From contig CAMJGU010000066.1 of the NCBI GenBank assembly GCA_946405325.1, forward strand, positions 1-5,771: 5,771 nt of DNA, read 5' to 3'. The DNA is from an uncultured Clostridia bacterium. GTDB lineage: Bacteria > Bacillota_A > Clostridia > Oscillospirales > Oscillospiraceae. A program made the position numbers and the translations under genes. Positions 1 to 4,629 of the stretch are shown in pieces. The notes under the pieces are model-generated. The model saw only the letters and a list, made by a program, of their open reading frames with translations. It ran no database searches and had not been told where the DNA came from. Within the stretch, counting starts at the first letter, position 1. Every line of letters starts with the position of its first letter.

Positions 1-419
1 AGCTTCTTGATGTTGTTCGCGAGGTAGAACGTGAAGCAGCTGATGACGAGGGAGAACACGTCGGAGAGCACATTCTCGCCGCCGTTGGTGATGGTGGCGA
101 TCAGAGCCATAACGCCGAGGACCACGCCGATGATGGCAAAGATCCACAGGGGCTTGACCTTGGAGGCGTCCTTCGCCGCGCGCAGGGCGAAGATGCCCTC
201 GAGCAGATCAACGACGCCGGCTGCCAGCGCAAGAATGCCGAGGACGATGAAGACGCCCACGCCCGTCTGAAGATCGGCGTTGGTGGCGATGTCCTCTGCG
301 GCGGCACCGCCGCCGGCGACGGCGAAGCTGCCAACCGCGCCGATGATGTACAGAACGGCAGAGATGATGTCAAGGATACCCAGCACCTTGACGATTTTCT
401 GAGACTTAGCAAGATCCAT
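1..419 (-). CDS. Small multi-spanning membrane protein of unknown function (3' end outside window)
   Basis: The reading frame starts at an ATG (417-419) with AGGAG about 8 nt upstream and stays open through the window edge, giving about 139 residues (MDLAKSQKIV...). Four hydrophobic stretches are visible: roughly residues 10-36, 54-79, 91-110 and 117-134. A short acidic loop (AAAEDIATNADLQT, about 39-52) lies between the first two, and a basic loop (RAAKDASKVK, about 80-89) between the second and third. The last visible residues (NNIKK) look like a cytoplasmic tail, so the stop codon is probably close by. There is no signal peptide cleavage motif and no catalytic or binding motif that I recognise; GxxxG-like glycine/alanine patterns in the helices suggest helix packing. 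It is transcribed from its own strong promoter, separately from the reductase gene upstream. Being an integral membrane protein is well supported; its function is unknown. Confidence 0.8.
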   Translation of the reverse strand, partial: MDLAKSQKIVKVLGILDIISAVLYIIGAVGSFAVAGGGAAAEDIATNADLQTGVGVFIVLGILALAAGVVDLLEGIFALRAAKDASKVKPLWIFAIIGVVLGVMALIATITNGGENVLSDVFSLVISCFTFYLANNIKK

Positions 420-442
420 AATGAATACTCCTTCTTTCTTGC

Positions 443-468
443 GCCGCCTTCTGTTTCCCTTCGGCGGC
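443..468 (-). promoter_or_regulatory. Small stem-loop in the 5' leader of the membrane protein gene
   Basis: GCCGCC (443-448) and GGCGGC (463-468) can pair as a 6-bp GC-only stem with a 14-nt loop. It lies between the predicted transcription start (about 477) and the ribosome binding site (about 429-433). No T-tract follows, so it is not a terminator. It could stabilise the 5' end of the mRNA. In such GC-rich DNA a 6-bp stem may also be chance. Confidence 0.3.
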
Positions 469-483
469 TCGATTATGAACGTT

Positions 484-511
484 ATTATAGTGCTTTTGGC
501 AAATTTGTCAA
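484..511 (-). promoter_or_regulatory. Consensus sigma-A promoter for the membrane protein gene
   Basis: Read on the minus strand, a perfect TTGACA -35 (506-511) is followed after 16 bp by a perfect TATAAT -10 (484-489). The predicted start site is near 477, giving a leader of about 58 nt. Both hexamers match consensus exactly; the spacer is 1 bp shorter than optimal. The surrounding stretch is AT-rich in an otherwise GC-rich window. It lies in the 117-bp gap downstream of the reductase gene. Confidence 0.85.
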
Positions 512-536
512 GAAATGTTTGCGTTTGTTAAATTCT

Positions 537-1271
537 TCAGCTGATAAAGCCCCCGTCGGCGGTCAGCACCTGTCCGGTGATGAACGACGCTTCGTCGCTC
601 GCGAGAAACGCCACCGCGGCGGCGATATCCTCCGGCGTACCGAGGCGGCCGAGCGGCGTCTGCGCCGCGAGGTCGCGGAGCGTCTCCTGCCCCAGCACCT
701 GCACCATGTCGGTGTCGATGACCCCCGGCGCGACGCAGTTGACGCGGATGCCCGACGGCGCAAGCTCCATGGCGAGCGAGCGCGTCAGGCCGATGATCGC
801 GTGCTTGGTGCAGGAGTACGTCACCTCGCAGCTCGCGCCGTGCTGGCCCCAGATGGAGGAGATGTTGACGATGCAGCCCGCTTTTTCGTGGATCATGGAC
901 GGCAGCACCGCCTGAATGGTGTGGCGCATGCCGTTGAGGTTCACCGCGAAGTAGCGGTTCCACAGTTCGTCCGTCACGTCCTGAAAGAGCGCCTGTCCCG
1001 CGACGCCGGCGTTGTTCACCAGCAGCGTGACCGGGCCGAACGCCTCCGTCACGCGCCGCACCATGGCGTCCACCGCCGCGCGGTCGGCAACGTCCGCCTG
1101 CACCGCGATCGCCTCGCAGCCCGCCGCGGTCAGCTCCGTCGCCAACTCGTCCGCCTTGTCCTTGCGCTCGTAATAGTTGATGCCCACGGCATAGCCATCC
1201 TTTGCCAGCCGCGCCGCCGTGGCGCGTCCGATGCCCCGGGACGCGCCCGTGACCAATGCGACTTTCTTCAT
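537..1271 (-). CDS. ymfI: Short-chain dehydrogenase/reductase, probable EF-P 5-aminopentanone reductase (YmfI-like)
   Basis: This 244-residue protein is a complete classical SDR. It has the cofactor motif TGASRGIG (residues 8-15), an acidic D60 for adenine contact, NNAG (86-89), N111, and the catalytic set S139, Y152, K156 (YSCTK). The C-terminal half, with SSIWGQHGASCEV just before the catalytic tyrosine and GVIDTDM, TPLGRLGTPEDIAAA and ASFITGQVL after it, resembles Bacillus YmfI (SSIWGETGASCEV as I recall it). YmfI reduces 5-aminopentanone on a lysine of elongation factor P to 5-aminopentanol, which helps translation through proline-rich stretches. FabG (3-oxoacyl-ACP reductase) is the main alternative and a likely automatic label; no fatty-acid synthesis genes are nearby. 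The ATG is preceded by GGAGGAGG (1276-1283) inside the end of the DUF1934 gene, with a 4-nt ATGA overlap, so translation is probably coupled. No terminator is visible after the stop. Confidence 0.82.
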   Translation of the reverse strand: MKKVALVTGASRGIGRATAARLAKDGYAVGINYYERKDKADELATELTAAGCEAIAVQADVADRAAVDAMVRRVTEAFGPVTLLVNNAGVAGQALFQDVTDELWNRYFAVNLNGMRHTIQAVLPSMIHEKAGCIVNISSIWGQHGASCEVTYSCTKHAIIGLTRSLAMELAPSGIRVNCVAPGVIDTDMVQVLGQETLRDLAAQTPLGRLGTPEDIAAAVAFLASDEASFITGQVLTADGGFIS

Positions 1272-1669
1272 GGTTCCTCCTCCGTCCGCACCAGGATCCT
1301 GAGCCGATGCTCGTCCGCCGCGCCGCCGATGGTCAGCGTATAGCGGATCTCGATCAGTCCCCCGCCCTCGCCGAGTTTTGTGCGCAGGACGTGGGTCTCC
1401 ACCTCCGCCGGAAAGCTTCCGTAGGGCGTTTCATATACTGAACTGTGGGGCGCGCGCTCGGCAAAGCGAAAGCTGTTGCGCACCGCTCCGGTGCGCGTCA
1501 GCGCCGCGGCGGACTCCGTGAGCGTCAGCTCCGTGCGCACCGCGCCCATCTCCGCCTCGCGCGGCTCGTCATAGGCAAGGCGCCAGCCCTCCGCCGTCCG
1601 CTCCCACGTGCCGCGGACGATGGATGCAGCATCTTTGCCATGTATTGTGATTTTTGCGTTCCGTTTCAT
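1268..1669 (-). CDS. DUF1934 family (YwiB-like) beta-barrel protein
   Basis: This 133-residue protein (MKRNAKITIHGKDA...) matches the DUF1934 family in length and pattern: an N-terminal strand pair, a central alternating hydrophobic/charged strand region, the short motif YETPYGSF at residues 79-86, and a C-terminal strand ending in a run of acidic residues. Members are predicted small calycin-like beta-barrels of unknown biochemical role. There is no signal peptide or membrane segment, so it is probably cytoplasmic. It overlaps the following reductase gene by 4 nt and likely shares its transcript. The ATG at 1667-1669 is the only sensible start: upstream in-frame codons give no ATG, GTG or TTG before the promoter. 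It lacks a normal ribosome binding site, and the -10 box ends only 7 nt before the start codon, so the mRNA may be leaderless. Confidence 0.75.
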   Translation of the reverse strand: MKRNAKITIHGKDAASIVRGTWERTAEGWRLAYDEPREAEMGAVRTELTLTESAAALTRTGAVRNSFRFAERAPHSSVYETPYGSFPAEVETHVLRTKLGEGGGLIEIRYTLTIGGAADEHRLRILVRTEEEP

Positions 1670-1676
1670 GGTGAAA

Positions 1677-1705
1677 ATTATACTACGCTTTCCCCTTTTT
1701 TCCTA
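1677..1705 (-). promoter_or_regulatory. Promoter of the DUF1934-reductase unit, possibly leaderless
   Basis: On the minus strand a perfect TATAAT -10 lies at 1677-1682. A 17-bp spacer points to a poor -35 (TAGGAA, 1700-1705). The predicted start site falls at about 1669-1671, essentially on the ATG of the DUF1934 gene (1669). The only purine-rich tract (GGGG, 1692-1695) lies upstream of the -10 and is too far away to be a ribosome binding site. A weak -35 may mean that an activator is needed or that basal expression is low. Confidence 0.5.
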
Positions 1706-1731
1706 TAGCTTTTTTGAAAAAACCTGCTATA
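1704..1731. promoter_or_regulatory. Imperfect inverted repeat between divergent promoters (candidate operator)
   Basis: TATAGC (1704-1709) is mirrored by GCTATA (1726-1731), and inside them TTTTTT (1710-1715) faces AAAAAA (1717-1722) around a single G. The right half has three extra bases (CCT) between its A-tract and GCTATA. The right arm overlaps the -10 of the plus-strand gene and the left arm touches the -35 region of the minus-strand gene, a position suited to a repressor acting on both. The A/T tracts could equally be an UP element or bent DNA. No protein assignment is possible. Confidence 0.4.
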
Positions 1732-1733
1732 AT
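1725..1733 (+). promoter_or_regulatory. Extended -10 promoter for the acidic hypothetical gene
   Basis: TGCTATAAT (1725-1733) is a perfect TATAAT with the TGn extension. Positions at 16-18 bp upstream do not resemble TTGACA, which fits an extended -10 promoter. The predicted start site is near 1740, leaving a leader of about 32 nt that holds a strong ribosome binding site. Confidence 0.7.
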
Positions 1734-1757
1734 ACCATTTGAGATTTATCCTGTATC

Positions 1758-1763
1758 AGGAGG
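1758..1763 (+). promoter_or_regulatory. Ribosome binding site fixing the start at 1772
   Basis: AGGAGG sits 8 nt before the ATG at 1772. An in-frame TTG at 1739 would extend the protein by 11 residues. That codon has no ribosome binding site, lies at or before the predicted transcription start, and would place this AGGAGG inside the coding region, so 1772 is preferred. Confidence 0.85.
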
Positions 1764-1771
1764 CGTGCGTT

Positions 1772-2179
1772 ATGGACTTGAAACTGACGGATAAGCAATT
1801 CCGCCGTCTTCTCGACCTCGTATATATTGGCAACTGGGTCATCAACTCCACCCGCGGCGACGACCGCATCCGCGACTACGACGACGTGGAGACCGCCGTG
1901 TTCTCCCACTGTCTCGACCAGGGCATGGTGTCGCTGGTGGAATCCTATAAAGGCGAGCTGATCCCCTCCCGCGCGTTCGCGGACGGCGGCATCCACGAGG
2001 CGATCATGGCCTACGAGGACACGATGTTCTTCGAGATCCTCGCGCAGGAGCTGGCGCTGCGGGACATGGACAGCGAGTCCCCGACGCCCGACAACTACGA
2101 CGAGCTGTGCGAGCGCATGGAGGAATACTTAGGAGAATTCGAGGAGCACGGCACGGACAACATCACCGTCGAAATGTGA
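1772..2179 (+). CDS. Conserved acidic hypothetical protein, 135 residues
   Basis: The protein begins MDLKLTDKQFRRLLDLVYIGNWVINS. It is strongly acidic throughout, especially in the last third (residues about 97-135, rich in D and E). It looks soluble and largely helical, without signal peptide, membrane segment or metal-binding cysteine motif. The opening pattern (LTDKQFRRLLDLVYIGNWVIN), followed by a D/R-rich turn and a later MFFEILAQELALRDM segment, is reminiscent of small uncharacterised proteins I recall from Clostridia and other anaerobes (forms such as LVYLGxWMxN and FWDELxxRLAxRD). I know of no assigned function. It is a single-gene unit with its own extended -10 promoter and a strong terminator 10 nt past its stop. 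It is divergent from the DUF1934-reductase pair and could share control with it. Its codon use (GAC, CTG, CGC, ATC) matches its neighbours, so there is no sign of recent transfer. Confidence 0.8.
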   Translation: MDLKLTDKQFRRLLDLVYIGNWVINSTRGDDRIRDYDDVETAVFSHCLDQGMVSLVESYKGELIPSRAFADGGIHEAIMAYEDTMFFEILAQELALRDMDSESPTPDNYDELCERMEEYLGEFEEHGTDNITVEM

Positions 2180-2189
2180 ATACCCGCAC

Positions 2190-2217
2190 AAAAAGGCAGC
2201 CGAACGGCTGCCTTTTT
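2190..2217. terminator. Bidirectional Rho-independent terminator
   Basis: GGCAGCCG (2195-2202) pairs with CGGCTGCC (2205-2212) in a perfect 8-bp GC-rich stem. It is flanked by AAAAA (2190-2194) and TTTTT (2213-2217), so a U-tract follows the stem in either direction. It lies between the converging ends of the acidic hypothetical gene (stop at 2179) and the MATE gene (stop at 2219), and ends both transcripts. Confidence 0.93.
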
Positions 2218-2218
2218 C

Positions 2219-3589
2219 TTATCGGATCGCCTTGGCGACCCATTTGTCGCTGCGATACCGCTTATAGAACACGATGCTGCGCACCGTCCAGTCGAGGATG
2301 GCGTGCGCCGACCAGACGCCCACCACGCCGTAGCCCATAAACTTGCCGAGGATGTAGGCGAACATCACGCGGCAGAGCCACATGACCGTCATGCTGGCGA
2401 ACATGGTAAAGCGCGCGTCACCCGCGGCGCGCAGGAACGTCGGCAGCGAGAACGAGGGGATCCACAGAAAGATGGACGAGACGCCGTGGATCAGCGCCAC
2501 GGTCACCGCGAGGCGCTCGCCCTCGGGGGACACGTCGTAAATGCGCATGATGAGGGGCAGCAGCGCGATGATCGTGAGGTTCACCGCCGCCATCAGCGCG
2601 TAGCCCGCCTTGCAGAGCTTGCGCAGGTAGTAGCGCGCGCCGTCGTACTCCCCCGCGCCGACGCACTGGCTCACCACGGTCGTCATGCCGAGGTTCAGCG
2701 CCTGCCCCGCGAAGCAGTGGAAGTTGCCGAGCGTGTTGCCGATGGCGTTGGCGACGATGGACGCCGTGCCGAAGGTGGAGATCAGGCTGAAGAGCATGAG
2801 CCGCCCCAAGTGGAACATGCCGTTCTCCACGCCGCTGGGGATGCTGATGTAGAAGATGTTTTTCAGCAGCCGCCGATTCAGCCGGAACGCGCGGAGATCG
2901 GACAGGTGCAGCGGCAGCTTCTCATTGAACAGCAGCGCGAGGATCACGACCGCCGCCACGGTGCGGGACACGAGCGTCGGAATGGCGACGCCCGCCACGT
3001 CCATGTGCAGGCCGAAGATCAAAATCGCGTTGCCCGTGACGTTGATGCCGTTCATCAGCAGCGACACCTTGAGCGACACGTCGCTTTTCCCCATGGTGCG
3101 GAAGATCGCCGCGCCGCCGTTGTAGAGCGCGATGCCGGGGATCGACGCCATGACGATGGAGTAATACTTGTCCGTCGCCGCCATGACGTCCGCGTCGATC
3201 TCGCCGAACACGGTGGTCAGCACCGCGGTCTTGAAGAGGTAGAGCAGCGCGGCGAAGCACACCGACGTCACCGCCAGCAGCACGACGAGGTGCTGCCCCG
3301 CGGAGTTGGCGTTCTCCCGCTCGCGGCGGCCGATGTACTGTCCCGCCACCGCCGCGCCGCCCGCCGCCATGGCGGAGAAGATGTAGATCATCAGATTGCT
3401 GATCGAGTCCACCAGCGACACCGCCGAGATCGCCGCGTCGCCCACGGTCGCCACCATCAGCGAGTCCGCGAGGCCCACGAGGATCGCGAGGAACTGCTCC
3501 GCGATCAGCGGCGCGATGAGCACGACGAGGTCGTGGTTGCTAAATTCAATTTTCCGGATGCCCGCCGCGGCGGGCGCTTTCTGTTCCAT
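2219..3589 (-). CDS. MATE family multidrug/metabolite efflux transporter
   Basis: This 456-residue integral membrane protein has the length and hydrophobic periodicity expected for 12 helices in two six-helix halves. The N-terminal half carries family-typical positions: PLIAEQFLAILVGLADSLMVATVG with P27, E31 and D42 in helix 1, and the cytoplasmic loop GQYIGRRERENANSAGQ. The second half begins near LLKNIFYISIPSGVENGMFHLGRL, the usual repeat of helix 1. MATE proteins export cationic drugs or metabolites in exchange for Na+ or H+; the substrate cannot be read from sequence. The ATG at 3587-3589 has GGAG (3598-3601) 8 nt upstream, within the glycosylase gene. The same frame stays open far upstream, out to 4240, but that part is out-of-frame translation of the glycosylase gene and is not coding. 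It is the last gene of the Fur-glycosylase-MATE operon, 5 nt after the glycosylase stop, and ends at the bidirectional terminator. Confidence 0.93.
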   Translation of the reverse strand: MEQKAPAAAGIRKIEFSNHDLVVLIAPLIAEQFLAILVGLADSLMVATVGDAAISAVSLVDSISNLMIYIFSAMAAGGAAVAGQYIGRRERENANSAGQHLVVLLAVTSVCFAALLYLFKTAVLTTVFGEIDADVMAATDKYYSIVMASIPGIALYNGGAAIFRTMGKSDVSLKVSLLMNGINVTGNAILIFGLHMDVAGVAIPTLVSRTVAAVVILALLFNEKLPLHLSDLRAFRLNRRLLKNIFYISIPSGVENGMFHLGRLMLFSLISTFGTASIVANAIGNTLGNFHCFAGQALNLGMTTVVSQCVGAGEYDGARYYLRKLCKAGYALMAAVNLTIIALLPLIMRIYDVSPEGERLAVTVALIHGVSSIFLWIPSFSLPTFLRAAGDARFTMFASMTVMWLCRVMFAYILGKFMGYGVVGVWSAHAILDWTVRSIVFYKRYRSDKWVAKAIR

Positions 3590-3594
3590 GTATG

Positions 3595-4095
3595 TTACTC
3601 CAAATACGGTAAAATCGCCGCGCCCCACGCCTCCGTCAGCCGCGGCAGCGTCCACTGCGCGTTGGCGGGACTGGTGGACGGCAGCTGCACCGCCTCCCGG
3701 CCCAGATCGTCGCGCAGGAGCCTGTTGTACCACTGAAATGATGTCGCCCCGTTGCAGAACACCGCGCGGATGTCCGCGCCGTTCAAAATCGGGCGCAGGT
3801 CGTTGGCAACGACGTTCGTGATGCTCGCGTCCGACGAGCCGGTGATCTCGCACGACGCGATGGTGTCCCACAGGGCGAGGTGATGGCGCAGGATCAGAGA
3901 CTTCTTCTCCTCGATCGTCGTCGGGATATTCTCCCCGAACAGCGCGGGGATCACCCGCCAAAAGCGGTTTTGCGGGTGCCCGTAGAAAAACATCTGCTCG
4001 CGCGACTTGATCGACGGAAACGAGCCGAGGATCAGCACGCGGGATCGCGCGTCGTACAGCGGCGGAAAGGGGTGCGCTTGCGTCGTCTTTTCCAT
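3595..4095 (-). CDS. DNA-deoxyinosine (hypoxanthine) glycosylase, uracil-DNA glycosylase superfamily family 6
   Basis: This 166-residue protein has the landmarks of the hypoxanthine-DNA glycosylase family: LILGSFPSIKSR (residues 21-32, the GSxPS motif), FYGHPQNRFW (37-46), LWDTIASCEITGSSDASITNV (75-95), FCNGATSFQWYNR (113-125) and LPSTSPANA (138-146). In the superfamily the GSFPS and PSTSPAN loops line the active site and enter the DNA. N43 in the HPQN motif corresponds to the asparagine I recall as important in a characterised archaeal member. The enzyme removes hypoxanthine, formed by adenine deamination, to start base-excision repair. The family-typical length and intact motifs indicate a functional enzyme. 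The ATG is 3 nt after the Fur-family stop, with AGGA (4103-4106) at 7-nt spacing, so it is co-transcribed with the regulator and MATE pump. Other uracil-DNA glycosylase families are less likely given the HPQNRFW and CEITGSSDASI motifs. Confidence 0.88.
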   Translation of the reverse strand: MEKTTQAHPFPPLYDARSRVLILGSFPSIKSREQMFFYGHPQNRFWRVIPALFGENIPTTIEEKKSLILRHHLALWDTIASCEITGSSDASITNVVANDLRPILNGADIRAVFCNGATSFQWYNRLLRDDLGREAVQLPSTSPANAQWTLPRLTEAWGAAILPYLE

Positions 4096-4098
4096 CGC

Positions 4099-4491
4099 TC
4101 AGTCCTGACAAATCTCGCACACGCCGTAGAGCACGGTGTCGCCCTTGTCCACGGCGAAGCCCTCCGCCTTTTCCACCACGCCGAGCAGCTGCTCCGCACC
4201 GGTCGAATCCATGTGGAACGTGCGACCGCACTTCTTGCACTTTAAATGCAGACTGTCGCGGCAGGCGTCGGAGCCGGTGAACTGATAGTAGACCTCGCGG
4301 CTGCCCTCGCGGCTCATGCGGCGGATCTGTCCCTCGGACTCCAGCTCCGCGAGGTTGCGGTACACCGCGCTCAGGCTCACGCCCTCGCCCTCCAGCGCCG
4401 CGGCGATCTCCTGCGCGGAGAGCGCCTCGTCCGGGTGCGCGCCCAGATAGCCAAGCAGCGTCTTGCGCTGCTTCGTCATGTACTTTGCCAA
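4099..4491 (-). CDS. Fur family transcriptional regulator (Fur/Zur/PerR type)
   Basis: The 130-residue protein has an N-terminal winged helix (residues 1-72; recognition segment VSLSAVYRNLAELESEG, 38-54) and a C-terminal dimerisation and metal domain. Two CxxC pairs, C85/C88 (LHLKCKKCG) and C125/C128 (YGVCEIC), form the structural zinc site of the family. The usual HHxH cluster before the first CxxC is replaced by C77-RDSL-H82, so a sensing site could use C77, H82 and H93. Whether it senses iron, zinc, manganese or peroxide cannot be decided. A TTG start at 4491 is chosen: AAGGTGG lies 5 nt upstream, and the resulting MAKYMTKQR fits homologs as I recall them. Alternatives are GTG at 4500 and ATG at 4479, the latter with poor ribosome binding site spacing. 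It is first in the operon with the glycosylase and MATE pump and divergent from luxS, so autoregulation and control of neighbours are plausible. Confidence 0.9.
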   Translation of the reverse strand: MAKYMTKQRKTLLGYLGAHPDEALSAQEIAAALEGEGVSLSAVYRNLAELESEGQIRRMSREGSREVYYQFTGSDACRDSLHLKCKKCGRTFHMDSTGAEQLLGVVEKAEGFAVDKGDTVLYGVCEICQD

Positions 4492-4496
4492 GGAAA

Positions 4497-4503
4497 CCAC
4501 CTT
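4497..4503 (-). promoter_or_regulatory. Ribosome binding site deciding the Fur-family start
   Basis: On the minus strand AAGGTGG differs by one base from AAGGAGG. It is 5 nt from a TTG at 4491 but 17 nt from the ATG at 4479, and it overlaps the GTG at 4500. This favours initiation at the TTG. Confidence 0.55.
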
Positions 4504-4529
4504 CTCAACTTGCGATTCGTTTGCAAATC

Positions 4530-4558
4530 AAGATACCACTCGCGGCGGCGGCTGTCAA
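4530..4558 (-). promoter_or_regulatory. Promoter of the Fur-glycosylase-MATE operon
   Basis: On the minus strand a perfect TTGACA -35 (4553-4558) is followed by a 17-bp spacer and TATCTT (4530-4535). A TG at the extended -10 position precedes it (TGGTATCTT). The predicted start is near 4523, giving a leader of about 31 nt to the TTG start. The spacer is very GC-rich (GCCGCC repeats). Confidence 0.75.
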
Positions 4559-4574
4559 GGGCAAGGCTTGACAG
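4552..4574. promoter_or_regulatory. Perfect 8-7-8 inverted repeat carrying both divergent -35 boxes
   Basis: CTGTCAAG (4552-4559) and CTTGACAG (4567-4574) are exact reverse complements separated by 7 bp (GGCAAGG). Each arm contains a consensus -35: TTGACA for luxS on the plus strand at 4568-4573, and for the Fur operon on the minus strand at 4553-4558. Six of the eight arm bases follow from having two facing consensus -35 boxes; the other two extend the symmetry. The layout means that two RNA polymerases would compete for the site, and a dimeric regulator bound here would affect both directions. Confidence 0.7.
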
Positions 4575-4596
4575 TTCGCGGCAGATTGTATATTTT
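4568..4596 (+). promoter_or_regulatory. Promoter of luxS-mtnN
   Basis: A perfect TTGACA -35 (4568-4573) is followed at 17 bp by TATTTT (4591-4596), or at 15 bp by the better-matching TATATT (4589-4594). The predicted start is near 4602, giving a leader of about 28 nt, too short for a SAM or SAH riboswitch. Confidence 0.7.
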
Positions 4597-4617
4597 ATTA
4601 TGCAGGAAAACTGTAAG

Positions 4618-4622
4618 GGAGG
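4618..4622 (+). promoter_or_regulatory. Ribosome binding site fixing the luxS GTG start
   Basis: GGAGG lies 7 nt before the GTG at 4630. The in-frame ATG at 4600 lies at the predicted transcription start, lacks a ribosome binding site and would add ten residues not found at LuxS N-termini. Confidence 0.85.
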
Positions 4623-4629
4623 GGCGCGC

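Noticed and set aside
536..544. A short palindrome (TCAGCTGA) at the reductase stop as a terminator.
   Set aside because: It has no loop and no T-tract follows, so it cannot act as an intrinsic terminator.
519..1343. A 274-codon open frame on the plus strand opposite the reductase gene.
   Set aside because: It is an antisense shadow of a well-defined SDR, rich in R/A/H and lacking any recognisable motif or ribosome binding site.
1739..1771. An upstream TTG start extending the acidic protein by 11 residues.
   Set aside because: It coincides with the predicted transcription start and has no ribosome binding site. The ATG at 1772 has AGGAGG at 8 nt.
2303..3736. A 477-codon open frame on the plus strand opposite the MATE gene.
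   Set aside because: The translation is almost entirely H/R/E/D/A repeats, typical of the antisense of a GC-rich membrane protein gene, with no ribosome binding site or domain.
2219..4240. A continuous 673-codon open frame on the minus strand, suggesting a MATE protein fused to a long N-terminal domain.
   Set aside because: The part upstream of 3589 is R/G/H-rich, low-complexity out-of-frame translation of the glycosylase gene. The MATE ATG at 3589 has its own ribosome binding site, and the overlapping frame encodes an intact known enzyme.
4600..4602. An in-frame ATG as an alternative luxS start.
   Set aside because: It lies at the predicted transcription start, has no ribosome binding site, and would place the strong GGAGG inside the coding sequence. 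The GTG at 4630 gives the normal LuxS N-terminus.
4603..4629. A SAM or SAH riboswitch upstream of luxS-mtnN.
   Set aside because: The predicted leader is only about 27 nt, too short to fold such an element, and no conserved core is visible in the intergenic region.
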